64,000 nucleotides of DNA, from positions 62,001 to 126,000 of the forward strand of contig PMZI01000055.1 of assembly GCA_003170475.1 (NCBI GenBank), in the 5' to 3' direction. Below are positions 18,172-26,732 of the stretch, piece after piece. The first letter of the stretch is position 1. Each line of letters begins with the position of its first letter. The DNA is from Ignavibacteriota bacterium (GTDB lineage: Bacteria; Bacteroidota; Ignavibacteria; UBA10030). The position numbers and the translations under genes are program-made. The notes beneath the pieces were generated by a model. The model ran no database searches, had not been told where the DNA came from, and was given only the letters and a program-made list of their open reading frames with translations.

Positions 18172-18969
18172 TCAGAATCGCTGCAGATACTCAATGGTCT
18201 TCCTCGCGGCTACATCGGGGTCCGGAAGGGGAAGCATCTCTGCAGAAACGTACCCGGTATAGCCAATCTCTTCGAGGGTCTCAAACACAGAACGGAAATC
18301 AATGTGGCCCGCTCCGGGGTACCAGCGGTTGGAATCTGCTACATGAAAATGAAAAAGAAGATCCCCGACCAGCTTGATACTCTCGGTCATCGAGGGCTCT
18401 TCAATGTTCATATGAAACGTATCGAGAAGAAGTCCCACGTTTTTCTTATCAACCTTTTCCAGCAACTCGATTCCTGATCGCGCCGTGTTGACGAGATTGG
18501 TTTCGTACCGGTTGATAGGCTCGATCGCGAATCTTACACCTGGGTTTTCCGATGCGCAAGCCCGAAGTCCATGTACCAGCCATCGGTCCGCGGTTTCAGG
18601 GTCGAGGTCCGATTCCCTTTTTCCTCTTACCAGGCCGATGATAACGATTGCGTCAAAAAGTGCAGCAAATCGTGCCTGAGTTTTGATGCGTCCGATCGCC
18701 TTCTCTCGGAAGCCTTTGCTTGGATCGATAAAGGAGAGTCGTTCCTCCACATACGCCTGCCCGGTTCCGATGGCGGAAACGGGCAAGCGATGTTCCTTCA
18801 GAAGCGATGTGAGGGATGACACGTCAATGAGCGCTGGATCTCTGACTGCGAGCTCGATTCCATCAAACCCGAGCGTTTTGATTCTGGAAACGTTTTCGAT
18901 CAGCTTGCCCTGATAGGCGAGCGCCGAAAACGTTGTCGGTTGTGTCGAAAGCACGATACTGAACTTCAT
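18172..18969 (-). CDS. iolO: Sugar isomerase/epimerase, candidate 5-keto-L-gluconate epimerase IolO
   Basis: A 265-residue TIM-barrel protein of the xylose-isomerase-like family: GFDGIELAVRDP near the start, FAIEPINRYE with the catalytic glutamate, LLDTFHMNIEE, HFHVADSNRWYPGAGHID and YVSAEMLPLPDPD supply the expected metal ligands. In Thermotoga maritima the equivalent member beside iolG, iolM and iolN epimerises 5-keto-L-gluconate to D-tagaturonate (IolO). Here the same four enzyme families are contiguous, and this gene follows iolN by five bases. Family membership is clear; the IolO assignment comes from context. Related enzymes include tagatose epimerases and hydroxypyruvate isomerase. Confidence 0.72.
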   Translation of the reverse strand: MKFSIVLSTQPTTFSALAYQGKLIENVSRIKTLGFDGIELAVRDPALIDVSSLTSLLKEHRLPVSAIGTGQAYVEERLSFIDPSKGFREKAIGRIKTQARFAALFDAIVIIGLVRGKRESDLDPETADRWLVHGLRACASENPGVRFAIEPINRYETNLVNTARSGIELLEKVDKKNVGLLLDTFHMNIEEPSMTESIKLVGDLLFHFHVADSNRWYPGAGHIDFRSVFETLEEIGYTGYVSAEMLPLPDPDVAARKTIEYLQRF

Positions 18970-18974
18970 GTCTT

Positions 18975-20069
18975 CTAGAGTCCCATTTTACGAATGGCAT
19001 AGATGGGGCGCCATCCGGGTGTGAAGGGTTCCTTCATGTAGGGCACCATTTCTTCTTCCGTTCGCATCGTTGTTTTCTCAATGGGTGGCACCTTGCCCGA
19101 TGGAAATGCCTCGAACAGTTCGTCGTGAACCAGAGTCAGGTAGGAGAGAATGGCTGCGATCGTTCTCTTGGCCTTCTCAGCTTTTCCGATTGTTGGTCGA
19201 CCCACGACGCCTTCGGGGATCGATCCCATTTCTGTCGGGAAATGACCCTGACCCTCTGACCAGCGGGAGGGACGTCCGAAAGGATCGACGGCCTTGTCGA
19301 AGTGCCCATCGGGCAAATATGGTGTGACGGTCGTCTCCTGTGCGTACGACATCTCGACATACTCCTTTGCCAGAAGCAGGAGAACTGAAGTCTCCGCTTC
19401 GTCAGCGTGTACGAAGTCGTCATCCCAGTCGCCGCCGCGTGCCTTCGTGCGGAAGAACTCTCTCACAGCCCTATGCCAATCAATGGTCCTGAAAATGCCA
19501 GGAAGATTCCATGTTTTCTGGAGTTCTTGAATGGCAGCCTCCAGTAGCCAGGAATGTCCGTGATTGTTGATGAGGACAATCTTTCTGAACCCGTCGTTCC
19601 AGAATCCAACCATGACGTCAATCAACATCCTCTTGAGGACTTCGTCTTCCAGGTGAATGGTGCCCGGCATGCCGACGTGGTGATGCGGATGTCCGCCAAA
19701 GTTCAGCGGCGTCCAGGTCAGGTTTACCGGCGCGCCCTTCTTGGCGGTGTAGCGTCGGACACCTTCGAGAAGTTGGGTCACCATAAACGTGTCCAGTGCG
19801 GTGACGGTGTGAATTCCATGAAGCTCGGTGCAGCCGATAGGAATAAAAAGAATGTCGTTCTTCTTTCGATTCTCCACAACATGCTTGCGGATTGTCGTCT
19901 GTATATATGTCCCAGGTTTCGCCAGTTCCGACGGGGAAGGGATACCGTAATCCGCGAGAATCTGGTCGATTTCTTTATCAGTGGCGTCCCAGATCTTCTT
20001 CTTCAATCTGCCGACGCTGGTGTCCTCAAAGGAGATATCCCCCCGATTTGCTTTGATCCAATTTGCCAT
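18975..20069 (-). CDS. iolN: Creatininase-family hydrolase, candidate diketo-inositol hydrolase IolN
   Basis: A 364-residue protein. The metal-binding region is PIGCTELHGIH with Glu82 and His84, followed by Asp93 (ALDTF), and the later NNHGHS (168-172), matching creatininase-family metal sites. It is about 100 residues longer than plain creatininases, with N- and C-terminal additions. In the Thermotoga inositol route a creatininase-family enzyme, IolN, opens the ring of the doubly oxidised inositol to give 5-keto-L-gluconate. The position between candidate iolO and iolM makes the same role likely. The catalytic residues are visible; the substrate is inferred. Confidence 0.75.
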   Translation of the reverse strand: MANWIKANRGDISFEDTSVGRLKKKIWDATDKEIDQILADYGIPSPSELAKPGTYIQTTIRKHVVENRKKNDILFIPIGCTELHGIHTVTALDTFMVTQLLEGVRRYTAKKGAPVNLTWTPLNFGGHPHHHVGMPGTIHLEDEVLKRMLIDVMVGFWNDGFRKIVLINNHGHSWLLEAAIQELQKTWNLPGIFRTIDWHRAVREFFRTKARGGDWDDDFVHADEAETSVLLLLAKEYVEMSYAQETTVTPYLPDGHFDKAVDPFGRPSRWSEGQGHFPTEMGSIPEGVVGRPTIGKAEKAKRTIAAILSYLTLVHDELFEAFPSGKVPPIEKTTMRTEEEMVPYMKEPFTPGWRPIYAIRKMGL

Positions 20070-20090
20070 GATGCACTCCTCAATTAAGAA

Positions 20091-21278
20091 TTAGTCGAAT
20101 TTCGTGACAGTGATCTTCACATCGTCCCGGTCAGTCTGCAACTTCACCAGGCTGGGCTCAACCTCATCCAGCGATATCTTCTTCGTGATAATCGGGGAGA
20201 CGTCCATGCCCGAAGAGATGCAACTGATCACGTTCGGGAAGACGCCCTGGCCAGAATGTCCCTGTGATCCGACAACGTTCGCACGTCGGACCTGAAGGAC
20301 TTCGCCATTGAGCGGAATCCTGTCATCAGCGCGGGCCACGACGACCACCGTTGCATTAATCGCTCTTCCTTCCCAGATGATTCGCTCAACATCCGGCCAA
20401 ACGACGCTTGGCAATCCGGTCGCCTCAAGGATCAGTTTAGCTCCATGTCCGTGCGTGATGTCGAGAACCGCGTCCGCGACGTTGTCCGTTTTCGGGTCGA
20501 TGACGTGGGTGGCTCCAATGGACAATGCCATTTTCCTTCTTGCCGCCGATGGTTCAGAGAGAATGACGGCGTTGGCTCCAGCTCTGCGCAGGATGGCGCA
20601 CGCTGCTGCTCCGACCGGTCCGGCTCCAAGAATAACCACATTTTCACCAGGCTGAATTCCGCCACCCCGCGTGATGACAGCGGTGTAAGCAACCGACGTC
20701 GGTTCCACGAGGCTTCCAAGATACCACATTTTCTCCTCGCCGTACAATGTCCGGAAATCCTCAATGCTCCACAAGTAGCGGGCATCGACCACGATGTTTA
20801 TCGCATAAGCTCCGTCGATCGAGAAGCCGATTTCCTGAAGGCTCTCGCAGTGATTCGGGAAACCGTCTGCGCAGGGGCGGCAGTAGCTGCACCACATCAT
20901 TTCTTCGGAACAGACCCCTTCGCCGACTTCCAGTTTCCGGCCGGTTCGCTTATTGATTGCTTTGTCGCCTGCCATCACGACGGATCCGCAGAATTCATGT
21001 CCCAAAGTGCAAGGGAATGCGGTCAGCCCGGGATAGAAAATATAGCCGTCTTTGTCCTTCTGGTACATATGCACGTCGCTGCCGCAGATCCCGCAGGCCT
21101 TGACCTCGATGAGAACCTCAGTTGGTCCTGGTTCGCGAACTTCTTTGTTCACGATCTTGACTTTTGGATTCCGCCAGACGCGGCTGCCGAGATACGTCAG
21201 TTTCTTATCGATGTCCTTCTTCCCAAGAACAAACCCGGGTCTTGGATCCCAATCTGCGAAGAGTGATACGGTTCTCAT
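20091..21278 (-). CDS. iolM: Zinc-dependent dehydrogenase, candidate 2-keto-myo-inositol dehydrogenase IolM
   Basis: A 395-residue medium-chain dehydrogenase. The catalytic zinc site shows ACGICGSD (Cys65) and LGHEF (His94, Glu95); the structural zinc site is Cys130, 133, 136 and 144. The NAD-binding motif is GAGPVGAAACA. It has an N-terminal extension of about 40 residues before the GroES-like fold. In Thermotoga a zinc dehydrogenase, IolM, carries out the second oxidation of the inositol ring. This gene sits between candidate iolG and iolN with short gaps, supporting the same step. Another polyol dehydrogenase role cannot be excluded by motifs alone. Confidence 0.75.
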   Translation of the reverse strand: MRTVSLFADWDPRPGFVLGKKDIDKKLTYLGSRVWRNPKVKIVNKEVREPGPTEVLIEVKACGICGSDVHMYQKDKDGYIFYPGLTAFPCTLGHEFCGSVVMAGDKAINKRTGRKLEVGEGVCSEEMMWCSYCRPCADGFPNHCESLQEIGFSIDGAYAINIVVDARYLWSIEDFRTLYGEEKMWYLGSLVEPTSVAYTAVITRGGGIQPGENVVILGAGPVGAAACAILRRAGANAVILSEPSAARRKMALSIGATHVIDPKTDNVADAVLDITHGHGAKLILEATGLPSVVWPDVERIIWEGRAINATVVVVARADDRIPLNGEVLQVRRANVVGSQGHSGQGVFPNVISCISSGMDVSPIITKKISLDEVEPSLVKLQTDRDDVKITVTKFD

Positions 21279-21317
21279 AACAACTCCTATCGAATAATGG
21301 TGTGTTCAGTGTTTGAT

Positions 21318-22331
21318 TCAAAAATCTTTGACGTTCACAATTCTGGATTCCTTCAATGAGGCTGTCGCTGCAACGGCGACTTGAAGCCCGGCAATTCCAT
21401 CTTCAATCGTGATCATCGGCTTCAGGTCGTTCTGGAGATTGTTGAGGAAGTCATTCAATTGAGCAACATAGGCGTCACAGAACCGTTCGGGGAAATAGGG
21501 GACGACGTCATGTGTAACCCCTTGGGCGGTCATCACGAGGATGGGAGTTTCTCGCAAGTATCCGATTTTGAGAGTCCCCTTCGTTCCCAGCACTTCAGCG
21601 CGAATATCGTAGCCGTAAATGCCGTTCCTGCTGATGTCGATTTCACCAAGACATCCGCTGTCAAATTTCATGGACATGATGACATTGTCCGTGTCTCCGG
21701 TGTCTTTGACCTCAGGATACGCCAGCACTCCACCGATGGAATAAACCGACGCAATTTCTCCCATATACCATCGGGCGATGTCGATATCGTGAATAGCCAT
21801 GTCGAGAATTTGTCCGCCGCTGTTGTGCGGATAGAGGTATTCGAGAGTGGGGAGGTAGGGATCCCTGGAAGAACCGCGGAATACGACCGGGGCTCCAATG
21901 ACACCATCCATGATCTTCTTTTTCGCAGCGGCAAGTCCTTTATCAAATCTTCGCATATACCCTTGCTGGTAGAACACGCCGTGCTTCTCGATAGCATCCT
22001 TCATCTCCCGCGCATCCTTCAGGCTGAGCGTCATTGGCTTTTCGCAAAACACCGGTTTTCCTTTGGAGGCCGCATCCAGCACGATCTCCTTGTGATTTGC
22101 TGTGGTTGCAGTAACGATCACCGCCGCAAGATTCTTGTCGGAGTTGATCTCCTGGTGACTAAAGTATGCCTTCTCGATACCAAACCGCTCTGAGCACTTT
22201 GTTGCCCGTTCGGGAACGATGTCGGCAACCGCGATCAGGTTTGCACCGGCAACGCGCGTGGTAAGGAATTCGGCATACATGGTTCCCAGGCGACCTGCGC
22301 CAATGAGGCCTACATTGATTTTCTTTCTCAC
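21318..22331 (-). CDS. iolG: Inositol 2-dehydrogenase IolG (Gfo/Idh/MocA family)
   Basis: A 337-residue oxidoreductase. The Rossmann motif is GLIGAGRLGTMYA, the catalytic CEKPMTL follows near residue 97, QGYMRRFDKGL is characteristic of inositol dehydrogenases, and GGQILDMAIHDIDIARW contains the catalytic Asp/His. It oxidises myo-inositol to 2-keto-myo-inositol with NAD, the first step of inositol catabolism. The rest of the presumed pathway (iolM, iolN, iolO) lies directly downstream on the same strand. Specificity for scyllo- or D-chiro-inositol is possible. The 79 bases upstream have no distinct signal. Confidence 0.83.
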   Translation of the reverse strand: MRKKINVGLIGAGRLGTMYAEFLTTRVAGANLIAVADIVPERATKCSERFGIEKAYFSHQEINSDKNLAAVIVTATTANHKEIVLDAASKGKPVFCEKPMTLSLKDAREMKDAIEKHGVFYQQGYMRRFDKGLAAAKKKIMDGVIGAPVVFRGSSRDPYLPTLEYLYPHNSGGQILDMAIHDIDIARWYMGEIASVYSIGGVLAYPEVKDTGDTDNVIMSMKFDSGCLGEIDISRNGIYGYDIRAEVLGTKGTLKIGYLRETPILVMTAQGVTHDVVPYFPERFCDAYVAQLNDFLNNLQNDLKPMITIEDGIAGLQVAVAATASLKESRIVNVKDF

Positions 22332-22410
22332 GTTTGTTCCTTTTTGTCGTGTTCTGTGAAGTTAACAAGTGATGAAACTGAAGATATCCGGCCGCTTGCC
22401 GCGGCAACGG

Positions 22411-23601
22411 TCAGTACAGCGTCACGCGGTCCCGCAGAGCATAATTGCCCAAAAAGTCCTTGTCTCTGTATATCTCAACCGTTCCTGATTGAGGTCCCAT
22501 GCTCACCTTCAGGAACGTGCTCTTTCTCCATTCCGTGTTCGCCCAGAAGAGTTTCGAGTACTTGTTGATGCCATCCGGTGAGCTGTGACTCTCTGCATAG
22601 AGCTGACCAAGAATCGTGATGGCCTGACCGTCGCTAAGATCTTTGTATGTCTTCACTTTCAGGATGCCGAGATTGAATACTAACTTTTTGATCTCTTTGT
22701 CATTTGACTTGTAGAAATGAGAAATCGAACTGTCAATACTCATCCCCTTCTTGAGATCAGCGCCGACGTACTTCGTAAGGACCGAGAACAGCTTCTCCGG
22801 ATTGTAACGGTCTTCCTGACCGTAGATGTGGCCCGAACTGAACAACCAGAGGCCGTTGATGTTTGCATAGAAGGCAGTATGCGTGTGGCCACTGAAATAG
22901 GCAGTGACGTGATACTGCGCCAACAAGCGATGAAACTTCTGAGCATTGTCCGGGTATTTGTCGAGAGCATCATTCAAATGTCTCACAGTGCCGTTATCCA
23001 TGTCCAGAAGAGGATAGATCGGTTCATGTCCGAAAACCAAAACCCGCTTTTTGGTGTTCTGTTTCAGATCGTTCTCGAGCCAACTCAAGAGCTCAGGCAC
23101 AATGTTACCGTCTGTTTTGTTGTCGGTCTTGCCGTCGTAATAAACGTTGAGAATGATAAAGTGCACATCATTCCAATCAAAACTGTAGGTCGTTTCTTCG
23201 CATCCGGATGGCCCTTTTCGGAGGACGTAGGGGAGACCATGTTCCCCGCGGTTCATCTCCCTCAAATATTCGGTGTTTGCTTCGACTTCCAGGTCGTGGT
23301 TGCCGATGACGGGGTACCAGAGATAGTCCTTTCCCAGCACCGACGCGATGAGGTCGCGTGTCGCCGACGGGGGATCGAGGTCCCCGAGGACAATCATGAA
23401 CGAGCCTTTGCCGACGGCGTTGATGGCTTCGTAGCCTCCGAGCGTATAGACGTGAGTTCTAAATTCCTGCGTCGCATGTTCGCGTTGATCGCTGGAAACA
23501 ATAAAAGAGAACGGGTCGCTGGACTTCTGCGCCTGCAGAAGGGGAGCAGCCACGGAAAGTAATAGGAGAGAAACGAGTGTGCGCACGATCTTTCTTTTCA
23601 T
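22411..23601 (-). CDS. Exported calcineurin-like metallophosphoesterase
   Basis: A 396-residue protein with a clear signal peptide (residues 1-25, ending LLQAQ). Metallophosphoesterase motifs are present: GDLDP, GNHDLE, FGHEPIY and SGHTHTAFY. The first metal motif, normally DxH, reads SDQRE, so the usual histidine is replaced by Arg, with a His two residues later; the metal site may be unusual. It lies between candidate iolG and the PfkB kinase, unlike the known Thermotoga cluster. A periplasmic phosphatase here would fit release of inositol from an inositol phosphate, but the substrate is not known. Confidence 0.78.
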   Translation of the reverse strand: MKRKIVRTLVSLLLLSVAAPLLQAQKSSDPFSFIVSSDQREHATQEFRTHVYTLGGYEAINAVGKGSFMIVLGDLDPPSATRDLIASVLGKDYLWYPVIGNHDLEVEANTEYLREMNRGEHGLPYVLRKGPSGCEETTYSFDWNDVHFIILNVYYDGKTDNKTDGNIVPELLSWLENDLKQNTKKRVLVFGHEPIYPLLDMDNGTVRHLNDALDKYPDNAQKFHRLLAQYHVTAYFSGHTHTAFYANINGLWLFSSGHIYGQEDRYNPEKLFSVLTKYVGADLKKGMSIDSSISHFYKSNDKEIKKLVFNLGILKVKTYKDLSDGQAITILGQLYAESHSSPDGINKYSKLFWANTEWRKSTFLKVSMGPQSGTVEIYRDKDFLGNYALRDRVTLY

Positions 23602-23620
23602 GGAGTACTCCGATAGTTAT

Positions 23621-24523
23621 CTATGCAAGCCCAATAGATTCGTACTCTCGCGCGATAAAATCGCGTACATCACTCACGCTGCGCAGGAACGGTCCTTCGG
23701 CTTCCATTTTCAAACTTGTTGTCGCTGCAGACCAGATGATGGCTACCTGCGGTGGCTCTGTCAGTCTTTTCGCAATGTAGGAAGCGATGCAGGTGTCTCC
23801 TCTACCACTCCTGCCGATTAGACTCTTGTTCCGCCAAGGAGCCTCGTAGAAAATTCCGGCTGCTAACACGAGAATGCCATCTTTATGCGTTAGAACCACT
23901 TCCTTTGGTCCCATCTTCGCAAGAGCCATGGCGGCTTTCTTGATGTCCGATTCACCCGTGAGTGATTCTGCCTCGACGGCGTCGGTTTTGAGGACGTCCA
24001 CCAATCGAAGATGTTCTTCCTTCTCGGGCCACGGAGCGTGGAGAAGCGTATGATCTGGAGCGATGATTCGTATGAAGCCTTGCAGGTCGGCAACGAGCAG
24101 GGCGTCTTTTTTTCGGAGCGTGCGAACCACCTCCAAAGGGATTTCGCCCCGAATTGAGCCATTCATCAAAAAAGCCTTTGCCTCGAGAGCTTCGAACTGA
24201 TCCGGAGTGAACGAACCGGCTGTCATCGCGCAACGAAGGATTCTATCGTCGGGATTTGCCGAACGATATTCCAACACCATATGCGTCGACGAAGGTGTGT
24301 AGAACGGATACACGTCGACGCCAATGCTCTGGAGTTTGTCCACCACCCGCTGATCTTCCCGGGCAAGGCGAGTCACTGCTGCTACGTTCAGTCCCAGCAT
24401 CCGGGCCGCGTGGGCGCCATAATTGAAGCCTCCGCCGTCAACATACCGCGTCCCGGAGGGAGTGATGATTGTGTCTTTAGTATAGTTGCCGAAGATTACG
24501 ATGTCGTACTGACGCGAGTGCAT
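23621..24523 (-). CDS. iolK: PfkB-family kinase, candidate inositol kinase IolK
   Basis: A 300-residue ribokinase-fold protein. The N-terminal GGGFNYGAHAARMLG and the C-terminal anion-hole/catalytic motif GRSGRGDTC (catalytic Asp243) identify the family; GRGD replaces the more common GAGD. I start at ATG 24523 (MHSRQYDIVIFG), preceded by AAAGG, because the frame upstream to 24652 would run into the neighbouring gene and adds no conserved sequence. Thermotoga has a PfkB kinase (TM0415) in the equivalent cluster. It might phosphorylate inositol or a downstream keto-acid. The substrate is inferred only from context. Confidence 0.68.
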   Translation of the reverse strand: MHSRQYDIVIFGNYTKDTIITPSGTRYVDGGGFNYGAHAARMLGLNVAAVTRLAREDQRVVDKLQSIGVDVYPFYTPSSTHMVLEYRSANPDDRILRCAMTAGSFTPDQFEALEAKAFLMNGSIRGEIPLEVVRTLRKKDALLVADLQGFIRIIAPDHTLLHAPWPEKEEHLRLVDVLKTDAVEAESLTGESDIKKAAMALAKMGPKEVVLTHKDGILVLAAGIFYEAPWRNKSLIGRSGRGDTCIASYIAKRLTEPPQVAIIWSAATTSLKMEAEGPFLRSVSDVRDFIAREYESIGLA

Positions 24524-24570
24524 CACCGATATACCTTTCCAAGCTATTTCAAGAACTTGTTTCTGCTCAC

Positions 24571-25332
24571 TTAGAACTCGAATGTGACATTCATTACGAT
24601 ACGATACCTGTCTGACGAAGACGTCAGCCCGATCGGCATTCCAATTCCGCACTCGAGTCCGTCGCCGAGGCTGTAATAGACACCTGGCGAGAAATAGAAC
24701 GAGCTTGGCCCGTCGAATATCTTTCCCCCCGCTTCGAACACCGGCGTCCAGTGGCCCGCAGGCATCAACACCGAGGCACAGTATTCGAACTCAGCTTCGC
24801 TTCCCCCGAACTCTTCAGCAAGACTCAGATGAAGCTGGTTCTGACCAAACGTCTTCGCCAGAACGATTGAAGGTTCGAATCTCAATGACTTGTCTGTACC
24901 CGACCCAATGGGAGCACTGATCTCGGCAGAGACCTTCATCGCGAACGGCTCATCCTTTTGCATGAGAAGATAGGACACCTCAGCCCCCATCTTGCTGAAA
25001 TCGGGATCCGGAATATTGTCCGACAATGCATTCTGCAGATGGGAAACCTCCACTCCAAGCTCCAGACGATTTGTAATGCCGTATTCAAATTCTAGATTCA
25101 ACCCCCAGCCTTTTGCGTCGCTCTGGCTAAGAAACCGGGGGGAGAGAGTGCACTGGAGCTCTTCCTGTTCCTCCGTATACACAGTGTGGCCGAGAAAAAG
25201 CTCCTGGATCGGTTCACGTAGTCGCACCAGTTGTGCATGTGCCGTGCCTGACGCCGCCAGAACCACCAAAGCAGTCCACACAAGTACGAACAACACGGTT
25301 TGCGGCCTCACTCGCGTGATTCGCTGATGCAT
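24571..25332 (-). CDS. Outer-membrane beta-barrel protein within the iol cluster
   Basis: A 253-residue protein with a signal peptide ending near TAHAQ and many amphipathic strands (GWGLNLEFEYGITNRLELGVEV, shown in part; RYRIVMNVTFEF at the end). The C-terminal phenylalanine fits an outer-membrane barrel. It begins one base before the stop codon region of the upstream permease gene ends, so it is tightly coupled to that gene. With the barrel at 17175 it makes two simple barrels beside two inner-membrane importers. A passive porin for inositol or inositol phosphate is a reasonable guess and nothing more. Confidence 0.62.
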   Translation of the reverse strand: MHQRITRVRPQTVLFVLVWTALVVLAASGTAHAQLVRLREPIQELFLGHTVYTEEQEELQCTLSPRFLSQSDAKGWGLNLEFEYGITNRLELGVEVSHLQNALSDNIPDPDFSKMGAEVSYLLMQKDEPFAMKVSAEISAPIGSGTDKSLRFEPSIVLAKTFGQNQLHLSLAEEFGGSEAEFEYCASVLMPAGHWTPVFEAGGKIFDGPSSFYFSPGVYYSLGDGLECGIGMPIGLTSSSDRYRIVMNVTFEF

Positions 25333-26685
25333 CTAATCACTCACTTTTGCTTTCCAGAGCGAGGTTGCCAGAATGAGGGAGAGGACCGAAGCCCCCACCC
25401 AGAACATGATAGCCGCACTGAAATCATAGTGCCTGACACCGTTGACGACGGTCGTTCCTTTGTCGATGAAGTAGCCACTGATGAGATCCTGTGTAGCTGC
25501 TCCAAGATAGCTGAAGACTCCGATGACGCCCATCGCTGCTCCTGCCGCTTTTTTCGGAGCAATATCTGTGGCGAAGAGTCCTCCGAGTGAAACGAGCAAT
25601 CCGCTGATCGAGAAGCCGTACAACACGAATGCGAATGACAAGAGAGTGACGCTCGCCAAGGGCGTGAGAAAAATGATGCTCAAGGCAACAAGTTCCAACA
25701 GGCCACAGATCAGGGTAACGGGAGGGCGCCTGGCGTGAAAGAATTTGTCGGAGATATAGCCGTAGCTGAGGCTTCCGACGAGACCGGCGATGGTATTGAG
25801 CCCGAGGAGGCTGCCTGCCTCTACTAATGAGTAGCCTTTGGTCTCCTGCAAAAAGAGAATGCCCCAATTAACGACCGCGTACCGAGTCACGTACATCATG
25901 CTGCTCGCCAGCGCAAGAATCCAAATGGAGGGCAACTTCAAAATGGATTTCTGCAGGGACCAGACGCTTGGCGCTTTCTGGCCCGTATCAACGACGGGGG
26001 CTCCATGGTCGTTCCTCCAATCCGCAACAAGCGGCAATCCGAGTGTTCGTGGACGATCCTGAAGAAGGAGATACATCACGAATGCAATCAGAACACAGGT
26101 GAGTCCCGGGCCCTTGAAGCCGGCACGCCAACCGAAGAGAGTGACCAGGCCTGCGATGACGACATACGTCAACCCCTCGCCAATCGGGTGCCCCATGCTG
26201 AAGAACCCATATCGTCTTCCTCGCTCATTGTTGCTGAACCAATGTGCCATAGACACCATCGCGGATGGTGCGCCAATACCCTGAAACCATCCGTTGAGAC
26301 CCCAGAGTACCACCCAGACCCACAGCAGCGGAGACCAACCCATTGCGATGTTGATCATCGCTGACATCAGGACGCCGAAAGAGAAGAATCTTTTGAGATT
26401 GGCGTGGTCTGCAAGAAATCCATTGGTCAATTTGCCAAAGGCGTACGAATAGAAGATTGCCGAACTGATCAACCCCAGTTCCTGCGCATTGAAGATCCCG
26501 CCATCGATCAGCGGTTTCTTTACCACGGAGAGCGCAAGACGGCAAGTATATGCTATTCCATAGCCGAATGTGATAGCCGCCATGATCTGCCATCGATGCC
26601 TTTTATAAAGAGCATTCACGCGCGTCTGATCTTCCATCAGAGGTGCGTCTGGGCCGGTAGCAAAGAACTTCAATACCCGATTCAT
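25333..26685 (-). CDS. Organophosphate:phosphate antiporter-family MFS permease (GlpT/UhpT-like)
   Basis: A 450-residue protein with twelve predicted helices. The start YKRHRWQI.AAITFGYGIAYTCR resembles GlpT, and Arg49 aligns with the GlpT phosphate-binding Arg45. The second half has YVTRYAVVNWG, where Arg268 aligns with GlpT Arg269. These two arginines bind the phosphate of the substrate in GlpT and UhpT. Their presence argues for an organophosphate exchanger rather than a free-sugar porter. The iol cluster makes inositol monophosphate the leading candidate substrate. It lies 47 bases after the second dehydrogenase gene. Hexose phosphate or glycerol phosphate remain possible. Confidence 0.82.
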   Translation of the reverse strand: MNRVLKFFATGPDAPLMEDQTRVNALYKRHRWQIMAAITFGYGIAYTCRLALSVVKKPLIDGGIFNAQELGLISSAIFYSYAFGKLTNGFLADHANLKRFFSFGVLMSAMINIAMGWSPLLWVWVVLWGLNGWFQGIGAPSAMVSMAHWFSNNERGRRYGFFSMGHPIGEGLTYVVIAGLVTLFGWRAGFKGPGLTCVLIAFVMYLLLQDRPRTLGLPLVADWRNDHGAPVVDTGQKAPSVWSLQKSILKLPSIWILALASSMMYVTRYAVVNWGILFLQETKGYSLVEAGSLLGLNTIAGLVGSLSYGYISDKFFHARRPPVTLICGLLELVALSIIFLTPLASVTLLSFAFVLYGFSISGLLVSLGGLFATDIAPKKAAGAAMGVIGVFSYLGAATQDLISGYFIDKGTTVVNGVRHYDFSAAIMFWVGASVLSLILATSLWKAKVSD

Positions 26686-26693
26686 AGGGTCCC

Positions 26694-26711
26694 CTTGTTA
26701 TAAAGAACAAG
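26694..26711 (-). repeat. Inverted repeat before the antiporter gene
   Basis: CTTGTT and AACAAG are perfect 6-bp arms around a 6-base spacer, ending eight bases before the ATG of the permease. On the mRNA the hairpin would lie against the AAGGGGA ribosome-binding region and could modulate translation. It could also be a processing site or chance. Confidence 0.35.
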
Positions 26712-26732
26712 AAGTGCGGGTGAGCGACGTTG

